A stretch of 64,000 bases of DNA, from contig JAHJQV010000033.1 in assembly GCA_018819105.1 (NCBI GenBank), positions 1 to 64,000 of the forward strand. Direction: 5' to 3'. Position 1 is the stretch's first letter, and each line of letters begins with the position of its first letter. The notes below the pieces were generated by a model. That model was not told the DNA's origin and did not search any database. It saw only the letters and a list, made by a program, of their open reading frames with translations. Shown piece after piece: positions 35,920-45,253 of this stretch. The position numbers and the translations under genes were made by a program. This DNA is from Gammaproteobacteria bacterium. GTDB taxonomy: Bacteria > Pseudomonadota > Gammaproteobacteria > Xanthomonadales > Wenzhouxiangellaceae.

Positions 35920-37043
35920 CGCATTGATGCCGGTAGCGACGGCATGGCCTCACCGTCTGCCAGCGATTCCAGCAGCGCCAGTCGCTCACTGAACTGCGCC
36001 CGATCAGCGCCGCAAAGCGTGGCATGGCCGACCTTGCGCCCGGCGCGCGGCTGTTTGCCATAATCGTGCCAGTGCAGTCCCGGCACCTGCAACCAGCGCC
36101 GGACCTCGGGCAAGTCGCCAATGAAATTGATCATCAATGCCTCGGCACTGACCGTGACCGGCCCCAGCGGCAGGTCGGTCACCGCACGCAGGTGGTTCTC
36201 GAACTGGCAGCAGTCTGCAGCGTCAATGCTCCAGTGACCGGAATTGTGCACCCTGGGGGCAATTTCGTTGGCCAGCAGCCGGCCATCGCTGACAAACAGC
36301 TCCAGCGTGAGGACACCGACGTAGTTAAACTGTTCTGCAATCTGCTGCAGCCAGCGTTCCGCCTGCCGCTGCAGGCCGGCGTCTGCTGCCGCCAGACCGA
36401 TGCGTGATGCGCGCAGGATGCCCTGCTCATGATGGTTGCGCGACAGTGGATAGCAGCGCATCTCACCGGCACGACTGCGCACGCCGATGATGGAGCACTC
36501 GAACTGGTAATCGATGAAAGCTTCCAGGATGAGATCATGATCGCCCAGCTGCTGCCAGGCGCGCTCCAGATCCTCCTGTCCTCGCAGCACCGCCTGGCCC
36601 TTGCCGTCGTAGCCCAGGCGGCGGGTTTTCAGCACCGCCGGATAGCCGGACTGATCGATCGCCGCGAGCAGATCGGTGCGGGAATTGACCGCGAAGAAAT
36701 CCCCCACGGCAATGCCCAGTTCACGAAACAGGCGTTTTTCCAGCAGCCGGTCCTGGGCCACATGCAGCACCTCAACGCCGGGAGCCAGCCGCTCGCCTGC
36801 CTGCAGCGAAGACAGTGCGGCAGCCGGCACGTTTTCAAAGTCATAGGTGAGCACATCCACAGATTGCAGCAGTTGCTGCAAGGCAGTTTCATCGTCGTAA
36901 TCGGCGACGATCTGCGGTGCCAGCTGTCCGGCACCGGCGTCTGCCTTGGGGTCCAGCACGGTGCAGCGGATGCCCAGCTCAGCTGCCTTCAGCACCAGCA
37001 TGCGTGCCAGCTGGCCGCCGCCGATGATGCCCAGCGCGGTCAT
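35916..37043 (-). CDS. purK: 5-(carboxyamino)imidazole ribonucleotide synthase
   Basis: A 375-residue ATP-grasp enzyme of purine synthesis that carboxylates AIR to N5-CAIR with bicarbonate. LGIIGGGQLARMLVLKAAEL opens the protein, and KTRRLGYDGKGQ and NEIAPRVHNSGHWSIDA are conserved PurK blocks. It follows purE by 39 bases and overlaps the oxidoreductase start. Confidence 0.95.
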   Translation of the reverse strand: MTALGIIGGGQLARMLVLKAAELGIRCTVLDPKADAGAGQLAPQIVADYDDETALQQLLQSVDVLTYDFENVPAAALSSLQAGERLAPGVEVLHVAQDRLLEKRLFRELGIAVGDFFAVNSRTDLLAAIDQSGYPAVLKTRRLGYDGKGQAVLRGQEDLERAWQQLGDHDLILEAFIDYQFECSIIGVRSRAGEMRCYPLSRNHHEQGILRASRIGLAAADAGLQRQAERWLQQIAEQFNYVGVLTLELFVSDGRLLANEIAPRVHNSGHWSIDAADCCQFENHLRAVTDLPLGPVTVSAEALMINFIGDLPEVRRWLQVPGLHWHDYGKQPRAGRKVGHATLCGADRAQFSERLALLESLADGEAMPSLPASMR

Positions 37044-37082
37044 TGCCAGCGGCTGATCAATGCCGGCACCGGAAGCGCGGCA

Positions 37083-37604
37083 TCAGCCGTGGTCACGCGG
37101 ATCCCCCCAGTTGCTGATGCGCGCCGTCTGCTGTTCGCGATAGGCATCCAGTCGCGCCGCCAGCGCTGCATCCTTGAGGGCAAGAATCGACACCGCCTGC
37201 AGGCCGGCATTGCTGGCACCGCCAGCGCCGATGGACATGGTAGCCACCGGCACACCGGCCGGCATCTGCACGATCGACAGCAGCGAGTCCAGACCCTTGA
37301 GGGCGCGGCTTTTGACCGGCACGCCGAGTACCGGCAAGCGTGTCATGGCCGCCACCATGCCGGGCAGATGGGCCGCCCCGCCGGCACCGGCAATGATCAC
37401 CTGCAGACCGCGTTCGGCGGCAGTGCGGGCATATTCGGCCATCAGCTCCGGCGTGCGGTGGGCTGAAACCACCCGCACTTCATGCGCCACGGCAAACTGC
37501 TCCAGCATGCTGACGGCGTTTTGCATGGTCTCCCAGTCGGATTGCGAGCCCATGATGACGCCGACCTGCGGCGTGTCTGGCATGGCATGGCTTGGCATTG
37601 GCAT
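37083..37604 (-). CDS. purE: N5-carboxyaminoimidazole ribonucleotide mutase
   Basis: A 173-residue enzyme converting N5-CAIR to CAIR in purine synthesis. [13 protein letters not shown] and SAHRTPELM form the nucleotide site; [14 protein letters not shown] and GVPVKS follow as in class I PurE. The start may be ATG 37604 or ATG 37583; neither has a strong ribosome site. Cotranscribed with purK. Confidence 0.93.
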   Translation of the reverse strand: MPMPSHAMPDTPQVGVIMGSQSDWETMQNAVSMLEQFAVAHEVRVVSAHRTPELMAEYARTAAERGLQVIIAGAGGAAHLPGMVAAMTRLPVLGVPVKSRALKGLDSLLSIVQMPAGVPVATMSIGAGGASNAGLQAVSILALKDAALAARLDAYREQQTARISNWGDPRDHG

Positions 37605-37630
37605 CGGTCTGCGGCACAGGATCAGCGGAC

Positions 37631-37636
37631 ATTATA
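37631..37636 (-). promoter_or_regulatory. Candidate -10 box of purE-purK
   Basis: A perfect TATAAT on the minus strand 27 bases before the purE ATG at 37604. The matching -35 (CTTTCG at 17 bases) is weak. Confidence 0.35.
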
Positions 37637-37670
37637 AGCCGCCACACGGCAAACGAAAGCCGTGATCCTT

Positions 37671-37676
37671 TATAAT
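37671..37676 (+). promoter_or_regulatory. Candidate -10 box of the Trm112-like gene
   Basis: A perfect TATAAT 29 bases before the ATG at 37706. The -35 region (GGCAAA) is poor. It is divergent from the purE box. Confidence 0.35.
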
Positions 37677-37705
37677 GCCAGCCAACCCCCAGCCAAAGCA
37701 AAGCC

Positions 37706-37978
37706 ATGACCATCAACGATCAACTATTGTCCCTGCTGTGCGATCCGGTGAGCCACGTTCCGCTGACCATGATCCGCAAGAAACAGCTGCAACTGGTCAA
37801 CCGCCAGATCGACGCCGGCCAGGTGGAAACGGTGGATGGCATTGACGTCACCGAACCGCTGGAAGATGCGCTGATCACCCAGGACAACAAGGTCATTTAT
37901 CCAATCCGCGACGGCATTCCGGTGCTGCTGTATGAACAGGGCATCGGCACCACACAGTTTGATTCATTTCCCAGCTGA
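37706..37978 (+). CDS. Trm112-family protein
   Basis: A 90-residue protein of the Trm112/UPF0434 family. LLSLLCDPVSHVPL at the N-terminus and NKVIYPIRDGIPVLLYEQG at the C-terminus are the conserved blocks. Between them is an insert of about 30 residues; the usual second CxxC-type cysteines of the YcaR group are missing, leaving a single cysteine. Eukaryotic Trm112 activates methyltransferases; the bacterial role is not settled. It precedes nadC by 17 bases. Confidence 0.8.
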   Translation: MTINDQLLSLLCDPVSHVPLTMIRKKQLQLVNRQIDAGQVETVDGIDVTEPLEDALITQDNKVIYPIRDGIPVLLYEQGIGTTQFDSFPS

Positions 37979-37995
37979 GCCGCGACCTTGACCCG

Positions 37996-38883
37996 GTGTG
38001 CCGCAGCAATCCCAGGCTGGCGGAGGTGAGCCCGCAGGCGCCGGCAGACGGCGACATTCGCCGCCAGGTGCAGGCTGCGCTGACCGAAGACATCGGCAGT
38101 GGCGACCTGTCGGCCGAGTTGCTGCCGGCCGGGTTGAACCTGCATGCCAGGGTGATCTGCCGCGAAGCCGGCGTGCTGTGCGGCCAGCGCTGGTTCGAGC
38201 TGGCATTTGCCCTGCTCGATAAAGATGTACAAATAAGCTGGCAGCATCAGGATGGCGACCCGCTGATGCCGGATGATGTCGTCTGCACACTGCACGGCAA
38301 TGCCAGATCAATGTTAACTTCTGAACGTACTGCATTGAATTTTCTGCAATGTTTGTCAGGTACCGCGACGCAGGCTCAAAGCTATGCCAAAGCGGTTGCC
38401 GATCTGGACGTGCTGCTGCTGGACACCCGCAAAACCCTGCCCGGCTTGCGCGCGGCGCAGAAATACGCGGTGACTTGCGGCGGCTGCAGCAACCATCGCA
38501 TGGGCCTGTTTGATGCCATCATGCTGAAAGAAAATCACCTCGCTGGCGACAGCATCGCGCATCTGGTCAACCGCGCGCGGGCCAGCCATCCCGACGTCCC
38601 GGTGATTGTCGAAGTGGAAAACCTGCAGCAGCTGGAACAGGCCTGCCAGGCGGCAGCCGATCGCGCCCTGCTGGATAATTTCAGCCTGGACGACATGCGC
38701 ACGGCAGCCAGCCGGTATGGCAACCGAATTCGTCTGGAAGCTTCCGGGAATGTGGATCTCGCCAGCCTGCGCGACATTGCCGAGACCGGTGTGCACTGTA
38801 TCTCCATCGGCGCCATGACCAAACACGTGCAGGCTCTGGACTTCAGCCTGCGCCACACCAGCACGACCAGCAGTAGAACCTGA
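37996..38883 (+). CDS. nadC: Nicotinate-nucleotide pyrophosphorylase (quinolinate phosphoribosyltransferase)
   Basis: A 295-residue enzyme making nicotinate mononucleotide from quinolinate and PRPP. ALTEDIGSGDLSAEL, LDTRKTLPGLRAAQKYAV, GGCSNHRMGLFDAIMLKENH and LEASGNVDL are the standard NadC blocks. The start is uncertain: GTG at 37996 gives a usual length, and another in-frame GTG lies about 30 bases further in. Probably in an operon with the Trm112-like gene. Confidence 0.93.
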   Translation: MCRSNPRLAEVSPQAPADGDIRRQVQAALTEDIGSGDLSAELLPAGLNLHARVICREAGVLCGQRWFELAFALLDKDVQISWQHQDGDPLMPDDVVCTLHGNARSMLTSERTALNFLQCLSGTATQAQSYAKAVADLDVLLLDTRKTLPGLRAAQKYAVTCGGCSNHRMGLFDAIMLKENHLAGDSIAHLVNRARASHPDVPVIVEVENLQQLEQACQAAADRALLDNFSLDDMRTAASRYGNRIRLEASGNVDLASLRDIAETGVHCISIGAMTKHVQALDFSLRHTSTTSSRT

Positions 38884-39299
38884 CCGCAGACGGAACCACC
38901 CGCTGCCCTATCCTTGCAAAGACCAGCCGGAGCATGCCCCAGGTGCCGCTGCGCTTGCGCAGCCCACTTGCATGCATGTCCTGCGCATGCCTTGTGCCGG
39001 GCAGAATCAGGCAGCAACGTTGCGATCTGAGCCGCAACGGGACATATGTCCGATGGCCTCCGGCATCGGGATCCGCATAATCAACGCATGCCAACTGCGC
39101 GGGCCGATGACAGGTCGCTCTCGCAGCCAAATGAATGCACACAGAGGTCAAGCAGCATGCACGTCGCCGCGCCATCCGGCACCCGCTCCGACAGATACCA
39201 CGGCAGCCACGTATTGCCAACCGTCATCATGGCCGACCCGCCATCGACCGGGTTCGGTGTTGACCTGCCTGATTATGCATCAGACCGCCGGATGCAGGC
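38884..39299. other. Intergenic region before the metal efflux operon
   Basis: 416 bases without a convincing gene. One 85-codon frame (39046-39303) is open but has proline/arginine/serine-rich composition unlike a real protein and overlaps the next start. No clear promoter or metal-sensor operator stands out. Confidence 0.4.
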
Positions 39300-40613
39300 A
39301 TGATGCACAGACTGCACTGGCTGGTTCTGCTGGGCTGCGCACTGACCAGCAGCGTTACGGCGGCACAAGCATTGCAGGCCAGCCAGCTGGATCTGCGCCT
39401 GCCTGCCGAGCTTCCCGCGCCCACGCATGTACATACCGGAGAGCCACTGCCCAGCAGCGACACTCTGACACTGCTGGGCGCGCTGGATGCCGCCCAATCC
39501 AGCCATCCTGACAGTCTGCTGCAGGCCGGTCGTGAACTTGCGGATGCTGAACTGACCCGCGGCGCCACGCGCCTGCTGGCGGCACCTGCGACCCTGTCCC
39601 TGCGCTACGAGAATGACACCGTCGGCAGCAATGTCGGCCTGCAGGAATGGGGCTCGACCATTGACTTCTCATTGTTCATGCCCGCTGAGCGCCAGGCGCG
39701 CAAAATCAGCGCCGAGCAACAGCAGCTGCTCACTGCTGCGCTGGCGGCAGCCTCCAGATTGCAGATTGCCGGGGAATTGCGCAACACCCTCTGGGACATC
39801 AGGGCCGCTGCCGTAGAAGTGGACATGGCACAGCTTGCCCTGGCCGCTGCCAGGCGCATGCAACAGACCGTGCAGAAAAGCGTTGCCGCAGGTGCCAGCG
39901 CTGCCGCAGAGTTGCCATTGCTGGCAGCGATCAGCCAGCAGCGTGAGGCCGACCTGCACAATGCACAGGTTGAGCTTGCCCACAGCCAGCGGCGCTATCT
40001 GGTACTGACCGGACTGGATGTGCTGCCAACAACAATTGCCGAACCACTGCTGCCACTCACCACCGAACAGGATGTCCTGCAGCAGCACCCCCTGTTGCAG
40101 CTGGTGGCGCAACAGCGGGAAGTGGCCGCGGCCGGACTGCAGCTGGCCGACCGCAGCTGGCAGCAAAAGCCCAGCATCGGTGTAGGCATGCGCGGCGAGC
40201 GCGGACGCAGTGATCAGCAGTACGTTGAAGTGGCCGGGCTGTTCGTCAGCATCCCGCTGGACTTTGGCGGTTACAACAGCACACAGAAAAGCCAGGCCCG
40301 GATCAGTCTGGCGCAAGCCGAGCGCGATCAGCAACAGGCCCTGCGACAGCTACAACTGAATCTGCACGATGCTGAATTGAATCAGCTCAGTGCCCAGCGT
40401 TCCAGCGAACTCGCCAGGCATCGTGCCGAGCTGGCGCAGCGCGCTCATGCGCTGGCGACACGCGCTTATGAACTCGGCGAAATCGGTCTGACCGCACTGC
40501 TGCGGGCCGCCGATGAACAGCGTCAGGCGGCGCTGGAGCTGGCGCTGCAGGAAGTCAGGCTACAGCGCAGCATCGCCATGCTGAATCAGGCCGCAGGACA
40601 TCTACCACAATGA
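39300..40613 (+). CDS. TolC/CzcC-type outer-membrane efflux protein
   Basis: A 437-residue outer-membrane channel subunit. The first 22 residues form a signal peptide (LLGCALTSSVTAAQA). Two long alanine/glutamine-rich helical repeats follow (about 60-230 and 260-437), matching the duplicated outer-membrane efflux domain. No lipobox cysteine is seen at the cleavage site. First gene of a tripartite RND efflux operon, overlapping the adaptor gene by 4 bases. Confidence 0.85.
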   Translation: MMHRLHWLVLLGCALTSSVTAAQALQASQLDLRLPAELPAPTHVHTGEPLPSSDTLTLLGALDAAQSSHPDSLLQAGRELADAELTRGATRLLAAPATLSLRYENDTVGSNVGLQEWGSTIDFSLFMPAERQARKISAEQQQLLTAALAAASRLQIAGELRNTLWDIRAAAVEVDMAQLALAAARRMQQTVQKSVAAGASAAAELPLLAAISQQREADLHNAQVELAHSQRRYLVLTGLDVLPTTIAEPLLPLTTEQDVLQQHPLLQLVAQQREVAAAGLQLADRSWQQKPSIGVGMRGERGRSDQQYVEVAGLFVSIPLDFGGYNSTQKSQARISLAQAERDQQQALRQLQLNLHDAELNQLSAQRSSELARHRAELAQRAHALATRAYELGEIGLTALLRAADEQRQAALELALQEVRLQRSIAMLNQAAGHLPQ

Positions 40614-41809
40614 ACCAGACCACCAGGAACCCCCACCATCAGTGCCTGCCTGCGCATCCGGACTGCGCGCGGCAAGCACTGCGCATTACCGCCCAACCAC
40701 CACGGCTGTGGCCAGTGCCATGGCATTGGCTGTGGCTTGTGCTGCTGACGGCAGCCACGGCAGGCGCCGCCGAACTGGCACCACAGCTGCCACTGAGCAC
40801 CGCACAGCGCGACAATCTCGGGCTGCAGTTTGCCTCACCTGAAGCCACGAGCATGGCCTATTCCGCCTATTATCCGGCGCGCGTCACCGTGCCCAACAGT
40901 CAGCGCGTGACGCTTGCGGCTCCGCTTGCCGGCGTGATCACAAGCCTGTCGCACAGCCCCGGTGCCAGCGTTTCGCAGGGACAGCTGCTGGTGCTGATGC
41001 ACAGTCCGGAGCTGACCCGTTTGCAGCAGGACTGGTTGAGTGCCGAGGCCGAACGGCAGCTCGCCACAACGGCACATGAGCGTGACCGGCAACTGCTGGC
41101 GGAAGGCATCATCCCGGCACAGCGTGTGCAAGCCAGCCAGCGCGATCTGCGCACCGCCCAGGCTGCCGCCCAGCGCGCATGGTCTGCGCTGCGCATGGCC
41201 GGCATGGCGCCTGCTGCAATAAAGCAACTGCAGGCAGATCAGCAACTGGATGGCGAACTGCGACTGCCAGCCCCGCTGTCGGGCACAGTGCTGACTCAGC
41301 ATGTCGATACCGGCGCCAGAGTCAGCCAGGGCGATGCGATTTACACCCTGCTGGCCAGCGATCAGTTGCTGCTGGAAATCCATGCGGCCAGCAGCGAATG
41401 CGCACAGTTCAGTCCAGGTCAGCCGGTCAGCCTGCAAGACAGCCAGGCCAGCGCATCACTGATCGAGGTCAGTTGCGTTGTGCATGAAGCGGATCAGGGC
41501 ATTCTGCTGCGCGCCCGCATTGATGAAGGTGCCGCCTCGCTGCGGCCGGGCCAGATGGTACGCGCCAGCATCGGCAGTGCCATCAGCGAGCCCACCTGGA
41601 GCGTGCCGCCGGGTGCCGTGGTGCGGCTGCAGAATCAGACCTTCGTGTTCGTCGATCAGACCACGCATATTGAACTGCTGGCAGTCAGCATCAAGCATGC
41701 CGCGCCGGATCGCCTGCACGTTGCCGGTGCGCTTGACGCCAGCAGCCGCATTGTCGTGGTCGGCACTGCTGCGCTGAAAGGTCTGTGGACCGGCATCGGT
41801 GCTGAATGA
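40610..41809 (+). CDS. RND efflux periplasmic adaptor (CzcB/CusB type)
   Basis: A 399-residue membrane-fusion protein linking the inner-membrane pump to the outer-membrane channel. It has an N-terminal anchor (WLVLLTAATAGA, about residues 43-56), a lipoyl-type half (PLAGVITSLSHSPGASVSQG), a coiled-coil hairpin (about 120-200), the second lipoyl half (PAPLSGTVLTQHVDTGARVS), and a beta-barrel with SVPPGAVV. The stretch before the anchor holds HHQCLPAHPDC, a His/Cys-rich sequence that could bind metal. Start ATG overlaps the preceding stop. Confidence 0.85.
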   Translation: MNQTTRNPHHQCLPAHPDCARQALRITAQPPRLWPVPWHWLWLVLLTAATAGAAELAPQLPLSTAQRDNLGLQFASPEATSMAYSAYYPARVTVPNSQRVTLAAPLAGVITSLSHSPGASVSQGQLLVLMHSPELTRLQQDWLSAEAERQLATTAHERDRQLLAEGIIPAQRVQASQRDLRTAQAAAQRAWSALRMAGMAPAAIKQLQADQQLDGELRLPAPLSGTVLTQHVDTGARVSQGDAIYTLLASDQLLLEIHAASSECAQFSPGQPVSLQDSQASASLIEVSCVVHEADQGILLRARIDEGAASLRPGQMVRASIGSAISEPTWSVPPGAVVRLQNQTFVFVDQTTHIELLAVSIKHAAPDRLHVAGALDASSRIVVVGTAALKGLWTGIGAE

Positions 41810-41839
41810 TGACCCCACAAGCTGTTGCCCGTCGCCATC

Positions 41840-44800
41840 ATGCTTGATCGCCTGATCGAATTTTCCCTGCGCCAGCGCATTCTCGTGCTGCTGCTGGTGG
41901 TGCTGATCATCGCACTGGGCTGGCGGGCCTGGAACAACACCCCGATTGATGCCTTTCCGGACATTTCCACCACCCAGGTCAAGGTGATCATCAAGGCACC
42001 GGGGATGACACCCGAAGAGGTCGAAGCGCGCATCACCAATCCGGTGGAGGTGGAAATGCTGGGTCTGCCCAAGCTGACCATCATGCGCTCGACCACCAAA
42101 TATGCGCTCACCGACATCACCCTGGATTTTAACGACAGCACCGACATCTACTGGGCCCGCAACCAGGTGAATGAACGTTTGAGTAACCTGTGGAGCGAGC
42201 TACCCGAAGGTATCAGCGGCGGCGTCGCACCGCTCACCACTCCGCTGGGTGAAATGTTCATGTTCACCATCGAGGGCGGAGACCTCACCCTGATGCAGCG
42301 TCGGGAGCTGCTGGACTGGGTCATCCGCCCGGCCTTGCGCAGCGTATCCGGCGTGGCCGATGTCAATGCCCTGGGCGGGCATGTGCGCAGCTACACCATC
42401 ACGCCCAGAACCGAGCGCATGCAGGCGCTTGGCATCGGCATCGATGAGCTGCTCCAGGCCATTCGCAGCAACAATCGCAACGATGGTGCCGGACGGCTGC
42501 ATGCCGGTGAAGAAACCCTGCTGGTGCGTACTCTGGGCAGCGTCACCGACCTGCAGGATCTGGGCAACATCGTGGTGCGTGCCGACACCCGCCAACCGGT
42601 GCGGGTCAATGACATCGCTACCCTGAGCTTTGCCGGCCTGACCCGCTATGGCGGCGTCACCCGCGATGGTCGTGCCGAAGCGGTGGAGGGGCTGGTGCTG
42701 GGCCTGCGTGGGGCCAACGCCCGCGCCGTGGTGGCGGGCGTTAAACAAAAGCTCGCAGAAATTTCTGACAGTCTGCCGGAAGCGGTGTCGGTACGGGTGT
42801 TTTACGACCGCAGCAGGCTGGTCGATACTGCAGTGGCCACCGTCAGCGATGCCCTGCTGCAGGCGATCGCGCTGGTCATTGTGCTGCTGCTGGTGTTCCT
42901 CGCCGACTGGCGATCAACGCTGGTGGTGGCCACGGTGCTGCCGCTGGCGGCGCTGATGACCTTCATCGGCATGCAATGGACCGGGCTGTCGGCCAATCTG
43001 ATGTCGCTGGGTGGTCTTGCCATTGCCATCGGCCTGCTCGTGGATGGCGCCATCGTGGTGGTGGAAAACATTGCTGCACGCCTGCGCGAACAGGGCAGCG
43101 CGCAACTGCCCAGATTGCATGTCATTTATCGCGCCAGCAGCGAGGTGGCGGTGCCGGTCACGGCCGGGGTTGCCATCATCGTGATCGTGTTCCTGCCCTT
43201 GCTGAGCCTGCAGGGGCTGGAAGGCAAGCTGTTTGCACCGGTCGCGCAAACCCTGATCTATGCGCTGGTCAGCGCATGGATACTGGCGATGATGCTGATG
43301 CCGGTGCTGTCATCGCTGCTGCTGCGGCGCAAGCAGAACCACAGCGAGACCGCCATGATGCAGTGGCTGGCGCAACGTTATCGGACCGTGCTGCAGCGCA
43401 GCATGCAGAGTCACCGGCAACTGTTGCTAGCCGCTGCAGTGATGATGCTGCTCACCGTGCTGCTGTTTGTGCTGATCGGCAAAACCTTCATGCCCACCAT
43501 GGACGAGGGCGACATCATCGTGCAACTGGAAAAAGTGCCCACGATCACCCTGGAGCAGTCACTGAAACTGGACATGCGGGTGCAGCGTGCGCTGCTGCAA
43601 GCGGTGGATGAAATCGAGGGCATCGTGGCCAGAGCCGGTTCCGATGAGATCGGTCTGGACCCGATGGGGCTGAATGAAACCGACAGCTTTCTGGTACTCA
43701 AACCGCGCCGGGAATGGCAGGCTGCCAGCAAAGCCGAGCTGATCAACAAAATCCGCGCCGTGCTGGACGGATTCCCTGGCATCGGCCATACCTTCACCCA
43801 GCCGATTCAGATGCGCGTCGATGAAATGCTCACCGGCGTACGTGGTGACCTCGCCATCAAGATCTTCGGTCCCGACCAGGACACACTCAATCGGCTGGCC
43901 GAACAGGCGGTGCAGGCTCTGCAGGACATACCGGGGGCGGCGGAGGTCTACACTCCCGCCAACGATGGGGCGCAGTATCTGCAGTTCAATGTTGACCGTC
44001 TCGCTGCCGGGCGTATGGGCGTGAGCGCCGATGAGATCAGTGCGCTACTCAAAAGCCAGCTTGAGGGGCTGCAGGCGGGGATCGTCTACGAGGGCAACAA
44101 ACGCATTCCGGTACAGATTCGTTCCGGAGACGATGTGCGCGGCTCGGCACTGGCCCTGAAGAACATCCAGGTGACCGGCCATGCCGGTCAATGGCTGAGT
44201 CTGAACCAGCTGGTCTCCAGCACTCAGGTTGAAGGCCCGGTGTCCATCATCCGCGAGCATGGCACCAGACGTTCGGTGATCATTGCCAACGTCAGCGAGC
44301 GTGATCTGGTCGGCTTTGTCGATGAGGCCCGGGCCAGACTGGACGATGTGCTGCAACTGCCGGCCGGCTATTTCATTGAATATGGCGGTGAGTTCGAAAA
44401 CCAGCAGCGTGCGGCACAGCGACTGCTGCTGGTGGTGCCGGTGGCGCTGGGACTGGTGTTTCTAATCCTGTTCACCGTGTTTCGCAGCGTCAGCCAGGCT
44501 GTGCTGATCATCTCCAACGTGCCACTGGCGCTGTTCGGCGGCATCCTGGCGCTGTATGTCTCCGGCCACTTTCTGTCGGTACCGGCCTCGGTAGGCTTTG
44601 TTGCGCTGATGGGCATTGCCGTGATGAACGGCATTGTGCTGGTCAGTCACTTCAACGAATTGCGGGCACTGGGCATGCCACTGGAGCGGCTCGTCATCGA
44701 GGGCGCACAAAGACGCCTGAAACCGGTGCTGATGACCGCCAGCATCACTGCCTTCGGTCTGCTGCCGCTGATGCTGGCCTCAGGCCCGGGCTCGGAAATC

Positions 44801-44899
44801 CAGAAACCACTGGCCATCGTGGTGATCGGCGGCGTGGTCAGCAGCACCCTGCTCACGCTGCTTATTCTGCCGGTCATGTTTGCCCGCCACCAGCGCTGA
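41840..44899 (+). CDS. Heavy-metal RND efflux pump (CzcA/CusA family)
   Basis: A 1019-residue inner-membrane proton/metal antiporter with the RND topology: one N-terminal span, a large periplasmic loop, a central block of spans near 330-530, a second loop, and a final block. MRSTTKYALTDITLDFND near residue 85 is HME-RND-like. In TM4 the motif is AIGLLVDGAIVVVEN: the DGA...VEN is kept, but the DFG found before it in CzcA-type pumps is AIG. Metal choice therefore cannot be assigned. The ATG at 41840 is chosen; the frame opens with a TTG 15 bases earlier. Followed at 7 bases by a DUF3240 gene. Confidence 0.88.
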   Translation: MLDRLIEFSLRQRILVLLLVVLIIALGWRAWNNTPIDAFPDISTTQVKVIIKAPGMTPEEVEARITNPVEVEMLGLPKLTIMRSTTKYALTDITLDFNDSTDIYWARNQVNERLSNLWSELPEGISGGVAPLTTPLGEMFMFTIEGGDLTLMQRRELLDWVIRPALRSVSGVADVNALGGHVRSYTITPRTERMQALGIGIDELLQAIRSNNRNDGAGRLHAGEETLLVRTLGSVTDLQDLGNIVVRADTRQPVRVNDIATLSFAGLTRYGGVTRDGRAEAVEGLVLGLRGANARAVVAGVKQKLAEISDSLPEAVSVRVFYDRSRLVDTAVATVSDALLQAIALVIVLLLVFLADWRSTLVVATVLPLAALMTFIGMQWTGLSANLMSLGGLAIAIGLLVDGAIVVVENIAARLREQGSAQLPRLHVIYRASSEVAVPVTAGVAIIVIVFLPLLSLQGLEGKLFAPVAQTLIYALVSAWILAMMLMPVLSSLLLRRKQNHSETAMMQWLAQRYRTVLQRSMQSHRQLLLAAAVMMLLTVLLFVLIGKTFMPTMDEGDIIVQLEKVPTITLEQSLKLDMRVQRALLQAVDEIEGIVARAGSDEIGLDPMGLNETDSFLVLKPRREWQAASKAELINKIRAVLDGFPGIGHTFTQPIQMRVDEMLTGVRGDLAIKIFGPDQDTLNRLAEQAVQALQDIPGAAEVYTPANDGAQYLQFNVDRLAAGRMGVSADEISALLKSQLEGLQAGIVYEGNKRIPVQIRSGDDVRGSALALKNIQVTGHAGQWLSLNQLVSSTQVEGPVSIIREHGTRRSVIIANVSERDLVGFVDEARARLDDVLQLPAGYFIEYGGEFENQQRAAQRLLLVVPVALGLVFLILFTVFRSVSQAVLIISNVPLALFGGILALYVSGHFLSVPASVGFVALMGIAVMNGIVLVSHFNELRALGMPLERLVIEGAQRRLKPVLMTASITAFGLLPLMLASGPGSEIQKPLAIVVIGGVVSSTLLTLLILPVMFARHQR

Positions 44900-44906
44900 G
44901 GTGTCC

Positions 44907-45251
44907 ATGAAAAACTGCGAACAGGTACTGCTGACGCTGGTGATTCCGCCAGCATTGCGTCATCAGATCATTGATGTGCTGCTGCAACTTGAACAGCAGG
45001 GTTTTCTGTCCATGCCAGTCGCCGGGCACAGCAGTGACCATCAGCATCTGAGTCTGACCGAACAGATTGCCGGTCGCCAGCAGCGCCTGATGCTGCAGAC
45101 CCATGGCACTGCAGCTCAGCTGCAGCAACTGCTTGCGATTCTGGCCGAGCAGTTCGCCGATGCCGGCATCCACCACTGGATGAGCCCACTGCTGCAGGCG
45201 GGGCCGTTGCAGCCAGCACATTCCACCGCGCAGAGTGACGAAACAAGCTGA
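44907..45251 (+). CDS. DUF3240 family protein
   Basis: A 114-residue soluble protein. It starts MKNCEQVLLTLVIPPALRHQ and contains GFLSMPVAGHSSDHQHLSLTEQIAGR, the conserved DUF3240 core. Members are small ferredoxin-like (PII-like) proteins often encoded last in heavy-metal RND operons, as here; the biochemical role is not established. GAGG precedes the ATG at 44907. Confidence 0.75.
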   Translation: MKNCEQVLLTLVIPPALRHQIIDVLLQLEQQGFLSMPVAGHSSDHQHLSLTEQIAGRQQRLMLQTHGTAAQLQQLLAILAEQFADAGIHHWMSPLLQAGPLQPAHSTAQSDETS

Positions 45252-45253
45252 AT

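Noticed and set aside
39046-39303. 85-codon frame before the efflux operon
   Set aside because: Low-complexity Pro/Arg/Ser/Thr composition, no recognisable domain and no ribosome site; its stop overlaps the start of the outer-membrane protein gene.
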